Under the pieces are notes generated by a model. The model searched no databases. It was given only the letters and a program-made list of their open reading frames with translations, and was not told the origin of the DNA. This document shows positions 17,243 to 27,538 of a stretch of DNA of 64,000 bases, piece after piece. The stretch spans positions 62,001-126,000 of the forward strand of contig JADJJH010000002.1 of NCBI GenBank assembly GCA_016706595.1. The letters run 5' to 3'. Every line of letters starts with the position of its first letter. Positions within the stretch are counted from its first letter, which is position 1. The stretch comes from Bacteroidota bacterium (lineage in GTDB: Bacteria > Bacteroidota > Bacteroidia > Chitinophagales > Chitinophagaceae). Both the position numbers and the translations under genes were made by a program.

Positions 17243-17827
17243 TTAACTAGCTTGTTTGCGAACATATTTTGTAAGTATCACAATCACTTGACCTTCAATT
17301 CGGCCCTCGATTTGATCGGTATTGTCTTCAACCAAACGAATATTTTTTACCACAGTACCTAATTTCGCATTAAGTGTTGAACCCTTTACATCAAGTGATT
17401 TAATCAAAACTACTGTGTCGCCGCCTTGCAACATTTGTCCATTACAATCTTTATGTAAATCTACACTTCCATCATTTTCGTGATCGCCACTTGTTTTAGC
17501 CCAAGCTAAATTTTCTTCATCCAAATACATCATATCAAGAGCTTCAGATGCCCAACTTTCGTTACGTAACCGATTTAGCATACGCCATGAAATAATTTGA
17601 ATAGCGGGTATCTCACTCCACATGCTAGTAGTAAGGCAAGCCCAGTGAGTTCTATCTAATTCTTCCTTTTTATCAATCTGTGCAATGCATTTTAAGCAAA
17701 TTAATACTTCATTATCTTTACTATTTGCAGCAATGGGTGATACTTCATAAACTTTTAAATTATCTTCTGCCTGACAAAGTTCACATCGGTTATTACTACG
17801 TTCGCGTAATTGAGCTTCTGGTTTCAT
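17243..17827 (-). CDS. phnA: PhnA/YjdM-family zinc-ribbon protein
   Basis: A 194-residue protein of the PhnA family (once named for alkylphosphonate uptake, real role unclear). The N-terminal zinc ribbon has CELC (about residues 15-18) and CLKC (about 44-47). The C-terminal PhnA domain has the DLHKDCNGQMLQGGDTVVLIKSLDVKGS signature and ends in KKYVRK-like ILTKYVRKQ. The middle section (about 60-120) is an insertion seen in the longer members. No phosphonate genes accompany it. Confidence 0.85.
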   Translation of the reverse strand: MKPEAQLRERSNNRCELCQAEDNLKVYEVSPIAANSKDNEVLICLKCIAQIDKKEELDRTHWACLTTSMWSEIPAIQIISWRMLNRLRNESWASEALDMMYLDEENLAWAKTSGDHENDGSVDLHKDCNGQMLQGGDTVVLIKSLDVKGSTLNAKLGTVVKNIRLVEDNTDQIEGRIEGQVIVILTKYVRKQAS

Positions 17828-17911
17828 AATATTTATATTTTATTTGGCGCGAATGTAATATCATTTCACTCGGGATGCTAAAAGCGTAAAATTTTGGATT
17901 TGACAAAAGCG

Positions 17912-18823
17912 CTATTTTACCGCCTCTACTTTATAACCTGCTTCTTTTAATAAATGCAATACGCCTTGGTCTCCTGATAAGTGACCTGCACCAACTGCAA
18001 TAAAACTTTTGTTTTTCTTCATCATTTCAGGCAGTTTTGAAACCCAATCGCGGTTACGATCATAAATTAACTCATTTTGGTGGTTTTTCACTTCCGGGCT
18101 ATCGTTAATCATTTTACTTAAACCTGCAATATCTTGTTGTTTATACAAATCAACCATTAATGCTGCTTCGTTTGCATCACCAACCGCCATTTCTTTATCA
18201 CTTTTCAATGAACTTAACATCATCTCTTTAATTTCTTCACGGGGTATTTCATCAAAAAATGCAATTTGCCTATTTACCGTTTCTAATGCGTTGATTAGCA
18301 TTTTTTTATCTTTACTTAAGGCAATCAAATTCATTTCATACGATGCAGTTCTATCACAAGTAAATCCTTTTAACGCTAAAGCAGAAATAAGAACAAAAGG
18401 TTTAAATGAATTAAATGTTTCAAGTTCGATTTCAGCTTTTTCACGTAATCGTTGGGCAAATAATTGGTATTCATTTTCATCACTAAAAAAATCATGTAAG
18501 GTTAACCCATCAGGTAATAACATATTGTGTTGAAATTCTACGCCTAAATTTTGATCGGCCAAATTCACTTCTAAAATCAATTGATTACATTCATTGAAAG
18601 CCTTGGTCATTTTTTCGGTAAAAAAATAATCCTCTGAACAAATGGCATGTATAGTGCCAAATATATAAGAAGCACCTTTTAAATCTTTACCACTTACCTT
18701 CCAAAGCAAACTTTTTTCTTCGGCTGGTTTTACAGGCTTCACGGCATTTGATTTTTGCGCAAAGGCTGTAATGCCAAGTAATTGAGTGCATAGTCCTAGA
18801 AATAAGAAGAATTTTTGTTTCAT
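17912..18823 (-). CDS. TraB/GumN-family protein
   Basis: A 303-residue exported protein: signal peptide ending near AFAQ, then the TraB/GumN domain with the two diagnostic GxxH-type motifs, GTIHAIC near residue 57 and AVGAGHLSGDQGVLHLLKEAGY near the C-terminus. Structural work places the family with EreA/ChaN/Tiki-type putative metalloproteases; the substrate is unknown. It lies alone between phnA and the ZIP transporter gene. Confidence 0.85.
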   Translation of the reverse strand: MKQKFFLFLGLCTQLLGITAFAQKSNAVKPVKPAEEKSLLWKVSGKDLKGASYIFGTIHAICSEDYFFTEKMTKAFNECNQLILEVNLADQNLGVEFQHNMLLPDGLTLHDFFSDENEYQLFAQRLREKAEIELETFNSFKPFVLISALALKGFTCDRTASYEMNLIALSKDKKMLINALETVNRQIAFFDEIPREEIKEMMLSSLKSDKEMAVGDANEAALMVDLYKQQDIAGLSKMINDSPEVKNHQNELIYDRNRDWVSKLPEMMKKNKSFIAVGAGHLSGDQGVLHLLKEAGYKVEAVK

Positions 18824-18910
18824 TTGTTTTTGTTTTTTAGTTTCTCACATGGAATTCGGCATGTAAACTTCTGCTTAGTGTTTATAGTTGTAAGGCCTCA
18901 TTCCATGTAG

Positions 18911-19645
18911 TTAAGATGTATGTTGATGAAATAATAAAGTGCACAATGCAAATCCTAAGCCAAGTATAACAGCCACGACTTTTTGTCGGCTTAATTCATG
19001 ACGCTTGGTTCCACTTTCATATAGTACTGTGGTAGAAATATGTAAAAATGAGCCAATAACAACCGGAATAATATATACCAGCAGACTAGATATAAAATGA
19101 AATTTTTGACCATAATACATAGCTAACATACCCGACACCGGCGATACTGCCGCAAATAAAAACAACAGTAACCATTTATTGATTTTTGTATTAGAGACTA
19201 AAATCAGAGAACAAAGGGTAATAGCCTCTGGTAATTTATGAGCCGCGACACCTATGAAAATAGAAGGCAGAGTATTTGCACTTTGATAATTAAATCCTAG
19301 CGGAATACCTTCCATAAAAGCATGAATTGATAAGCCTACAAAAATAGGAAACAAGGCATGTGGCTGCCCGTCGTGTTCGTGCACATGACCATGTTCAACG
19401 CCGTGAGAAATTCGCTGTAAAACCAATTGAAGAAAAAAACCGAGTAAGATGAACAATCCTGCCTTTTCATCTAACTCATGAAAGGTTTCGTGCATTAAGT
19501 GTAAAAAAGTTATCCCTAATAAAAACGACCCCGAAAATGCGAGTAACAGCGTCATCCAAACCGTACTAAATTTTTTTATCAGAAATGGAATTGATCCACC
19601 TAATGCAGTAAGTACAAATAATAATAAGAGATATAGCCAAATCAT
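18911..19645 (-). CDS. ZIP-family metal transporter
   Basis: A 244-residue inner-membrane transporter with about eight hydrophobic segments. The ZIP binuclear metal site is visible in SIHAFMEGIPLGFN (TM4) and AAHKLPEAITLCSL (TM5). A His-rich loop (HGVEHGHVHEHDGQPH) lies between TM3 and TM4, as usual for zinc/iron importers. Zn2+ is the likeliest substrate. A TACTTTTG box ends 10 nt before the ATG. The gene diverges from the large subtilase gene. Confidence 0.9.
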   Translation of the reverse strand: MIWLYLLLLFVLTALGGSIPFLIKKFSTVWMTLLLAFSGSFLLGITFLHLMHETFHELDEKAGLFILLGFFLQLVLQRISHGVEHGHVHEHDGQPHALFPIFVGLSIHAFMEGIPLGFNYQSANTLPSIFIGVAAHKLPEAITLCSLILVSNTKINKWLLLFLFAAVSPVSGMLAMYYGQKFHFISSLLVYIIPVVIGSFLHISTTVLYESGTKRHELSRQKVVAVILGLGFALCTLLFHQHTS

Positions 19646-19655
19646 AAACCGATGG

Positions 19656-19663
19656 CAAAAGTA
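19656..19663 (-). promoter_or_regulatory. Promoter -7 box of the ZIP gene
   Basis: TACTTTTG on the minus strand ends 10 nt before the ATG at 19645. A TTTG that could be the -33 element lies 22 nt further upstream. Confidence 0.55.
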
Positions 19664-19833
19664 TTGAATGTTTTAGAGAAAGTTACAAACCTTATTGAGA
19701 ACAGCGAATAGGAAGATTCTTTTGTTGACATAGAAATATAAAATGCTTAACAGCTCTAGAAAATGTTTAGGCTTGATAGCTTTTTCAACAAAAACTTTAT
19801 CTTCGTTATTAATATTCCCCAAAAACAAGGCCC

Positions 19834-22800
19834 ATGCAACGAATTTTATTTGGCATCATCGCCCTATGTATTAGTTATTCTGTGAAAGCGCAATCTAATA
19901 CCAAGACTACCCATGATGGTAATTTGAAAACATTTTATTCCTATACGCCGGATGGAAGAATCGACTATGAAGTTTCGAATCAGAAAATATTAGTGAAATT
20001 TAAAACATCCATTTCTTTCAACGAACAGACCGAAATTGTAGGCAAATATCCTTTATTAAAATCCTTGAAACCTGAGATGTTACTACCTTCTCCTAAAGTT
20101 TCTCTTCTTGAAATAAATGGCGCTAATATAAGTACCGAGAAGATCATCGCAATGATTGCGGCTTTAAATCAAGAGGAAAAGATTGTTTATGCAAATCCTT
20201 TTTTGGTTTATAAAGATGGCACCTTGCAAGGAATTACTGAACGTTTTTTTGTGAAACTAAAATCTGCATCCGACTATGTTCTACTTGAAAATGAAGCAAA
20301 AAGAAACAAGTTTACAATCGGTGAATCAAACAAACATGATAAATTATTATTTGCTATAGAAGTTGATAAAAACTCTTCTGGTAATGCATTGGAGCTTGCG
20401 AATAAATTATCAGAAACTAGAAAATTTTTGTACGCAGAACCAGATTTTTTATTACTGCTGAAAAAATTCTCTACCAATGATACTTATCTTAATTATCAGT
20501 GGTCGCTAAATAATACCGGATCATCTATTCAGTATAATGGAACACCTGGTGCCGATATGAATATTTTTAATGCATGGACACTTTCCACCGGTAATTCGGC
20601 AACCAAAGTTGCGGTAATTGACGAAGGGGTTGATTTAGTTCATCCGGATTTAATTGGAAATATGTTGCCGGGATTTGATGGAACCGGCCTAGGAAGTGGA
20701 GGCGCCCCTTCAGGAAATGATGCGCACGGAACTGCTTGTGCAGGCATTATTGCGGCTGTAGGAAATAATAATTTAGGGATAGCCGGTGTGGCCTATTCTG
20801 CAAAGATTGTTCCGGTAAGAATCGCTTATGGTTCTGGTTCAAGCTGGATAACTTCAAATGCATGGATTGGAACTTGTATTGATTGGGCTTGGGATCAGGG
20901 TGATGCTGATGTACTCAGTAATTCATGGGGAGGTGGCGGCTCATCAAGTGTGATAAACGATGCCATTGGCAGAGCCACTACCTTGGGTAGAGGCGGTTTG
21001 GGAGCACCGGTTTTATTTGCTGCAGGAAATGATAATTCGGCAGTAAGTTACCCAGCTACCTTATCAAATGTAATTTCTGTAACTGCCATGAGTATGTGTA
21101 ATCAACGTAAAAGTACAAGCTCATGTGATGGTGAAACTTTTTGGGGTTCAAATTATGGAACTAATACAGACGTTTCGGCACCCGGTGTAAAAATCTATAC
21201 TTGCGATATCAGTGGCGCAAATGGTTATAGCTCTGGCGATTATACGGGCACTTTTAATGGCACTTCTTCTGCAACACCGAATACAGCAGGCGTAATGGCC
21301 TTAATTCTTTCGGTGAATCCTTCGCTTACGATGTCGCAAGCTCGACAAATTCTTGAAATAAGTTGTGATAAGGTTGGAGGATATACCTATAATAGCGGTG
21401 TGGCAAATCAACCCAACGGAACTTGGAGTAATGATTTAGGATATGGTAGAGTGAATGCATTTGCTGCATTACAATTAGCAAATCCGCAACCATGTATTAA
21501 TCCGCCGGCTATCGCAACCACCAATGCATCACCTAGTACAATATGTTTAGCCTCTAATATTAATTTTTCATTGGGCGGTATTTTATTTGGTACGGGTCAA
21601 ACTTATCAATGGCAATCGAGTGCCAATAATATTACTTACAATAATATTGGTGGCGCTACCAATTCAAGTTATTCAGCCACAGTAAGTGCTACAACATGGT
21701 ATAGATGTGCAGTTACTTGTGGAAGTACAACAAATTCTACTCCTACACAAGTAGTATTTAATAATCCTACGATTTCTTCCTTTCCATATATTGAAAATTT
21801 TGATGCAAGTTCAGCATTACCATGTGGATGGAGTGTGATTGATGCTAACTCGGATGGATTCTCATGGGCAAACAGAACAACCAATCCAAGATCTGCACCC
21901 AATGCCATCACCTATGTTTACAATGTTTCGAGTGCGGCTAATGATTGGGTTTTTTCGGCACCACTTTCTTTGACTGCCGGAACAAATTATAGAGTTCGAT
22001 TTTGGTATCGAGCACGTAATGCGAGTTACCCAGAAAAATTGGAAATAAAATGGGGCGCTGCTGCAACCGCTTTAGGCATGACTTCCTCTGCCATTTTCAC
22101 GAATAGCAATATTAACAATATAAGCTATTTGGAAGCCACCACAAGTATTATTTCGCCCACAACTAGTGGAATATATTATGTGGGATTTAGAGCATTTAGT
22201 AATGCCGATATGTGGGATTTACATATCGATGATGTAACCTTTGAAATAGCGCCTAGTTGTGCTACGCCATTATTAGGTGGTACAATAAGCGGTGCGCTAA
22301 ATATTGTAGGAGGAAGTCCAACCACCTATACTTTAACAGGGAATACAGGTACCAATATTCAATGGGAGCAATCGGTAAACAGCGGCGCTACTTGGACAAA
22401 CATTACAGGTGCAACCACAAGTACGCCAAGTATTGTACTATCTCCAGGTACGGTTTTACTTCGAGCTAAATCAAGTTCGCCAGCTAGTGGATGTGCGGAT
22501 GTGTATTCAAATATTTTAACCATAACTGTTAATTCTGTTATTGGTGATGTTTTTAGTAATCCGATTATTGTTTCATTACCATTTACACAAGCCTATTCAA
22601 ATGCGAGTGGTTCGGGATATACAAGTACTTATACCGGCACCAATCAACAAGCTTCGCCCGATATTTTCTTTAGTTTTACAACAGGCCCATGTGCAGATTC
22701 AATAAAGATCAGTACCTGTGGATCATTATTTGACACTTATGTTCATTTGCTAAATGCAAGTGGAACTAACCTAACTTCTAACGACGATAATGGGCCTTAT

Positions 22801-25800
22801 TGCACAGGCACTGCCGCTTCGATGAAGGTTGATATTTTACCAAACACAACCTATTTTGCCGTTTTTGAAGGTTATGGAACCGCCACAGGAACTATACAAG
22901 TGCATATTTCAGAAATAGGATCTGCTATACTTGTTCCCTTTGTTTCAATAGCTGTAACAAGTGGAAGTAATCCGATGTGTGCAGGTTCATCTATCACGTT
23001 TACGGCAACACCAACAAATGGTGGAGTTCCATCTTATCAATGGCAAGTAAATGGTTCGAATGTGGGAACGAATAGTTCTACGTTTACATCATCATCTCTA
23101 ACAAACGGACAAGCCGTAACATGCATTATGACATCGACAGCAACTTGTGCAAGTCCAACCACAGCGAGTTCAAATAGTATCAACATGGTGGTGAATACAA
23201 TTCTTACACCTTCAGTTTCAATAGCTGTAACGAGTGGCACCAATCCAATGTGTGCAGGTTCATCCATCACGTTTACGGCAACACCAACAAATGGCGGAGC
23301 TCCATCTTATCAATGGCAAGTAAATGGTTCGAATGTGGGAACGAATAGTTCTACGTTTACTTCATCATCTCTAACAAACGGACAAGCCGTAACATGTATC
23401 ATGACATCTACCGCAACGTGTGCGAGTCCAACCACAGCGAGTTCAAATAGTATTACTATGGTAGTGAATCCGATACTCACCCCATCAGTTTCAATTGCTG
23501 TAACTAGCGGAAGCAATCCGATGTGTGCAGGTTCATCTATCACGTTTACGGCAACACCAACAAATGGCGGAGTCCCATCTTATCAATGGCAAGTAAATGG
23601 TTCGAATGTGGGCACGAATAGTGCGACGTTTACATCATCGTCTCTAACTAACGGACAAGCCGTAACATGTATTATGACATCTACCGCAACGTGTGCGAGT
23701 CCAACCACAGCGAGTTCAAATAGTATTAATATGGTAGTGAATCCGATACTCACCCCATCAGTTTCAATTGCTGTAACTAGCGGAGCTAATCCAATGTGTG
23801 CAGGTTCATCTATCACGTTTACAGCAACACCAACAAATGGTGGAGTTCCCTCTTATCAATGGCAAGTAAATGGTTCGAATGTGGGAACGAATAGTTCTAC
23901 GTTTACATCATCATCTCTAACAAACGGACAAGCCGTAACATGTATCATGACATCTACCGCAACGTGTGCGAGTCCAATCACAGCGAGTTCAAATAGTATT
24001 AATATGGTAGTGAATCCGATACTCACACCATCGGTATCTATTGCTGTAACGAGTGGCACGAATCCGATGTGTGCAGGTTCATCTATCACGTTTACGGCAA
24101 CACCAACAAATGGTGGAATCCCCTCTTATCAATGGCAAGTAAATGGTTCGAATGTGGGCACGAATAGTGCGACGTATACATCATCTACTTTAACTAACGG
24201 ACAAGCCGTAACATGTATCATGACATCTACCGCAACATGTGCGAGTCCAACCACAGCGAGTTCAAATAGTATTACTATGGTAGTGAATCCGATACTCACA
24301 CCATCAGTTTCAATTGCTGTAACTAGCGGAAGCAATCCGATGTGTGCAGGTTCATCTATCACGTTTACAGCAACACCAACAAATGGTGGAATCCCCTCTT
24401 ATCAATGGCAAGTAAATGGTTCGAATGTGGGAACGAATAGTTCTACGTTTACATCATCATCTCTAACAAACGGACAAGCCGTAACATGTATCATGACATC
24501 TACCGCAACGTGTGCGAGTCCAATCACAGCGAGTTCAAATAGTATTAATATGGTAGTGAATCCGATACTCACACCATCAGTTTCAATAGCTGTAACAAGC
24601 GGAAGTAATCCAATGTGTGCAGGTTCATCCATCACATTTACAGCAACACCAACAAATGGCGGAGCTCCATCTTATCAATGGCAAGTAAATGGTTCGAATG
24701 TAGGAACGAATAGTGCGACGGTTACATCATCTACTTTAACTAACGGACAAGCCGTAACATGTATCATGACATCTACCGCAACATGTGCGAGTCCAACCAC
24801 AGCGAGTTCAAATAGTATCAACATGGTGGTGAATACAATTCTTACACCATCTGTTTCAATTGCTGTAACGAGTGGCACGAATCCGTTGTGTGCAGGTTCA
24901 TCTATCACGTTTACGGCAACACCAACAAATGGTGGAGTTCCATCTTATCAATGGCAAGTAAATGGTTCGAATGTGGGAACGAATAGTTCTACGTTTACAT
25001 CATCTACTTTAACTAACGGACAAGCCGTAACATGTATCATGACATCTACCGCAACATGTGCGAGTCCAACCACAGCGAGTTCAAATAGCATTAATATGGT
25101 AGTGAATCCGATACTCACACCATCGGTATCTATTGCTGTAACGAGTGGCACGAATCCGATGTGTGCAGGTTCATCCATCACGTTTACAGCAACACCAACA
25201 AATGGTGGAGTCCCCTCTTATCAATGGCAAGTAAATGGTTCGAATGTGGGCACGAATAGTGCGACGTTTACTTCATCATCTCTAACAAACGGACAAGCCG
25301 TAACTTGTATCATGACCTCGACAGCAACATGCGCAAGTCCAACCACTGCTACTTCAAATAGTATCAACATGGTGGTGAATCCGATACTCACACCATCAGT
25401 TTCAATAGCTGTAACAAGCGGAAGTAATCCAATGTGTGCAGGTTCATCTATCACGTTTACTGCAACACCAACAAATGGTGGGGCTCCATCTTATCAATGG
25501 CAAGTAAATGGTTCGAATGTGGGCACGAATAGTTCTACGTTTACATCATCATCTCTAACAAACGGACAAGCCGTAACATGTATCATGACATCTACCGCAA
25601 CGTGTGCGAGTCCAACCACAGCGAGTTCAAATAGTATTAATATGTTGGTGAATACAATTCTTACACCCTCTGTTTCAATTGCTGTAACAAGCGGAAGTAA
25701 TCCGTTGTGTGCAGGTTCATCTATCACGTTTACGGCAACACCAACAAATGGTGGAATCCCCTCTTATCAATGGCAAGTAAATGGTTCGAATGTGGGCACG

Positions 25801-27480
25801 AATAGTGCGACGTTTACATCATCTACTTTAACTAACGGACAAGCCGTAACATGTATCATGACATCTACCGCAACATGTGCGAGTCCAACCACAGCGAGTT
25901 CAAATAGTATTACTATGGTAGTGAATCCGATACTCACACCATCGGTATCTATTGCTGTAACGAGTGGCACGAATCCGATGTGTTCAGGTTCATCCATCAC
26001 ATTTACAGCAACACCAACAAATGGCGGAGCTCCATCTTATCAATGGCAAGTAAATGGTTCGAATGTGGGAACGAATAGTTCTACGTTTACATCATCATCT
26101 CTAACAAACGGACAAGCCGTAACATGTATCATGACATCTACCGCAACGTGTGCGAGTCCAACCACAGCGAGTTCAAATAGCATTAATATGGTAGTGAATT
26201 CATTACCGACGGTAACTGCTGCGAATGTGAGTGGTTGTAACGGGAATTTAATTGCATTAGTAGGTAGTCCGTTAGGGGGAATCTTTAGTATTCCAAATCC
26301 TTATCTAGGCATTTCAACAACTTATACTTATCAATATACAGATGTAAATGGCTGCACATTCACTTCTTCGCCTGCGAGTGTGGTAGTGAATTCTCCGAGT
26401 ATTAATATGCCTCAAGTTATTGTAGCATGCAACACGTATACATGGGCGGTAAATGGAATTACTTATACAAACTCCGGTATATTTACTGCAAGTTTTGTAA
26501 ATAGTTCCGGATGTGATAGCTCTTTTGTTTTAGACCTTACCATACATTCAAATAGTAATTCTTCTTCTACAATATCAGCTACAAATTTTTATACTTGGCC
26601 AGCAAATGGAATAACCTATTCAACATCTGGCATATACACTCATACCATCTTAAATGTGTATGGTTGTGATAGTTTGCTGACGTTGAATTTAAGTATTACA
26701 AACACATCACCCGGAATTATCGTATCCCCTAAAGTTTTCTTATCCGGTCCGTATAATACTACACTCGGACTTATGCATGATAGTTTGCGAACTAATAATT
26801 TAATACCCCTTACTGAACCTTATTCATACCCACCCTATAACTTTCCTCAGTTTGCATATTCAGGAGGCGAAACAATGAATGCTTCTTTACTTTCGATTAG
26901 TGGTAACGATGCTATTATTGATTGGGTTTATCTTGAATTGCGTTTGGCATCAAACCCCACTGTTCGTATTGCAACGAAACGATGCTTATTGCAAAGAGAT
27001 GGAGATGTAGTAAGTCATGTAGATGGTATTTCACCTATTAGTTTCACGAACGAATTACCCGGTGCTTATTATGTAAGCATTAAACATAGAAATCATATTG
27101 GTGTTATGACTGCTACAGCAATTTCATTGAATTCATCCAATACTGTGATTGATTTTACCAACAATGATCCGGTTTGGATAAATCCAACCATTGTAAATGC
27201 ACCTCGAAAGGTTGAAGGAAATGTAAGGCTCTTATTTTCGGGTGATGCGAATTTCAATAAGGCTACGAAGTATAATGGATACTTGAATGATAAAGATAAA
27301 GTATTGAGTGCAGTAGGTTTTGGCACACCTAATAATGTAGTAAGCGGCTATCGATCGGAAGATGTGAATATGGATTCAAAAGTGAAGTATAATGGAGCCG
27401 ACAATGAAAGAGGAGTTATATTAAGTACTGTTGGTTCCAATACACCTAATACGATCATGTTTCAACACACACCTAATTAA
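19834..27480 (+). CDS. Giant S8 subtilase with 12 Ig-like repeats
   Basis: A 2548-residue secreted protein. Order: signal peptide (1-20, ending VKAQ); propeptide-like region; subtilisin S8 domain (about 225-545) with the triad Asp263 (AVIDEG), His298 (NDAHGTACAG) and Ser478 (NGTSSATP); an Ig-like segment; a cleaved-adhesin/MAM-like segment (about 649-805); a pre-peptidase C-like segment (about 904-1030); twelve 91-residue Ig-like repeats (1037 to about 2126); two short repeats rich in Cys-Thr-Trp; and a C-terminal region with two dockerin-like units (SGDANFN..KYNG.LNDKDKVL, about 2466, and EDVNMDSKVKYNGADNERGVIL, about 2508). No type A or B T9SS sorting domain is seen; the last region may replace it. 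A surface protease or adhesin is likely. Confidence 0.88.
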   Translation: MQRILFGIIALCISYSVKAQSNTKTTHDGNLKTFYSYTPDGRIDYEVSNQKILVKFKTSISFNEQTEIVGKYPLLKSLKPEMLLPSPKVSLLEINGANISTEKIIAMIAALNQEEKIVYANPFLVYKDGTLQGITERFFVKLKSASDYVLLENEAKRNKFTIGESNKHDKLLFAIEVDKNSSGNALELANKLSETRKFLYAEPDFLLLLKKFSTNDTYLNYQWSLNNTGSSIQYNGTPGADMNIFNAWTLSTGNSATKVAVIDEGVDLVHPDLIGNMLPGFDGTGLGSGGAPSGNDAHGTACAGIIAAVGNNNLGIAGVAYSAKIVPVRIAYGSGSSWITSNAWIGTCIDWAWDQGDADVLSNSWGGGGSSSVINDAIGRATTLGRGGLGAPVLFAAGNDNSAVSYPATLSNVISVTAMSMCNQRKSTSSCDGETFWGSNYGTNTDVSAPGVKIYTCDISGANGYSSGDYTGTFNGTSSATPNTAGVMALILSVNPSLTMSQARQILEISCDKVGGYTYNSGVANQPNGTWSNDLGYGRVNAFAALQLANPQPCINPPAIATTNASPSTICLASNINFSLGGILFGTGQTYQWQSSANNITYNNIGGATNSSYSATVSATTWYRCAVTCGSTTNSTPTQVVFNNPTISSFPYIENFDASSALPCGWSVIDANSDGFSWANRTTNPRSAPNAITYVYNVSSAANDWVFSAPLSLTAGTNYRVRFWYRARNASYPEKLEIKWGAAATALGMTSSAIFTNSNINNISYLEATTSIISPTTSGIYYVGFRAFSNADMWDLHIDDVTFEIAPSCATPLLGGTISGALNIVGGSPTTYTLTGNTGTNIQWEQSVNSGATWTNITGATTSTPSIVLSPGTVLLRAKSSSPASGCADVYSNILTITVNSVIGDVFSNPIIVSLPFTQAYSNASGSGYTSTYTGTNQQASPDIFFSFTTGPCADSIKISTCGSLFDTYVHLLNASGTNLTSNDDNGPYCTGTAASMKVDILPNTTYFAVFEGYGTATGTIQVHISEIGSAILVPFVSIAVTSGSNPMCAGSSITFTATPTNGGVPSYQWQVNGSNVGTNSSTFTSSSLTNGQAVTCIMTSTATCASPTTASSNSINMVVNTILTPSVSIAVTSGTNPMCAGSSITFTATPTNGGAPSYQWQVNGSNVGTNSSTFTSSSLTNGQAVTCIMTSTATCASPTTASSNSITMVVNPILTPSVSIAVTSGSNPMCAGSSITFTATPTNGGVPSYQWQVNGSNVGTNSATFTSSSLTNGQAVTCIMTSTATCASPTTASSNSINMVVNPILTPSVSIAVTSGANPMCAGSSITFTATPTNGGVPSYQWQVNGSNVGTNSSTFTSSSLTNGQAVTCIMTSTATCASPITASSNSINMVVNPILTPSVSIAVTSGTNPMCAGSSITFTATPTNGGIPSYQWQVNGSNVGTNSATYTSSTLTNGQAVTCIMTSTATCASPTTASSNSITMVVNPILTPSVSIAVTSGSNPMCAGSSITFTATPTNGGIPSYQWQVNGSNVGTNSSTFTSSSLTNGQAVTCIMTSTATCASPITASSNSINMVVNPILTPSVSIAVTSGSNPMCAGSSITFTATPTNGGAPSYQWQVNGSNVGTNSATVTSSTLTNGQAVTCIMTSTATCASPTTASSNSINMVVNTILTPSVSIAVTSGTNPLCAGSSITFTATPTNGGVPSYQWQVNGSNVGTNSSTFTSSTLTNGQAVTCIMTSTATCASPTTASSNSINMVVNPILTPSVSIAVTSGTNPMCAGSSITFTATPTNGGVPSYQWQVNGSNVGTNSATFTSSSLTNGQAVTCIMTSTATCASPTTATSNSINMVVNPILTPSVSIAVTSGSNPMCAGSSITFTATPTNGGAPSYQWQVNGSNVGTNSSTFTSSSLTNGQAVTCIMTSTATCASPTTASSNSINMLVNTILTPSVSIAVTSGSNPLCAGSSITFTATPTNGGIPSYQWQVNGSNVGTNSATFTSSTLTNGQAVTCIMTSTATCASPTTASSNSITMVVNPILTPSVSIAVTSGTNPMCSGSSITFTATPTNGGAPSYQWQVNGSNVGTNSSTFTSSSLTNGQAVTCIMTSTATCASPTTASSNSINMVVNSLPTVTAANVSGCNGNLIALVGSPLGGIFSIPNPYLGISTTYTYQYTDVNGCTFTSSPASVVVNSPSINMPQVIVACNTYTWAVNGITYTNSGIFTASFVNSSGCDSSFVLDLTIHSNSNSSSTISATNFYTWPANGITYSTSGIYTHTILNVYGCDSLLTLNLSITNTSPGIIVSPKVFLSGPYNTTLGLMHDSLRTNNLIPLTEPYSYPPYNFPQFAYSGGETMNASLLSISGNDAIIDWVYLELRLASNPTVRIATKRCLLQRDGDVVSHVDGISPISFTNELPGAYYVSIKHRNHIGVMTATAISLNSSNTVIDFTNNDPVWINPTIVNAPRKVEGNVRLLFSGDANFNKATKYNGYLNDKDKVLSAVGFGTPNNVVSGYRSEDVNMDSKVKYNGADNERGVILSTVGSNTPNTIMFQHTPN
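22942..26211 (+). repeat. Twelve tandem 273-bp repeats
   Basis: Twelve in-frame copies of a 91-codon unit beginning VSIAVTSG and ending ILTPS; the last is truncated at its end. Copies differ at few positions: S/T/A before NP, M/L before C, V/A/I in GG.PSY, S/A and F/Y/V in the NS.T.TSS strand, N/T before MVVN, T/P before ILTPS. Substitutions are shuffled among copies, a sign of gene conversion or unequal crossing-over. Confidence 0.95.
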
Positions 27481-27538
27481 ATTTTGATTTAATGCTATGG
27501 ATTTGTTTTAAAAATTTAATAGAAAATGTAGATAGCCT

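Noticed and set aside
23037..26000. Eleven regularly spaced 77-codon antisense frames in the repeat array
   Set aside because: They recur every 273 bp because they are the reverse-strand shadow of the coding repeat; no promoters or independent signals, and their sequence is explained by the forward protein.
22942..26211. CRISPR-like periodic repeat
   Set aside because: The 273-bp unit is coding, in frame and has no short-repeat/spacer structure; no cas genes nearby.
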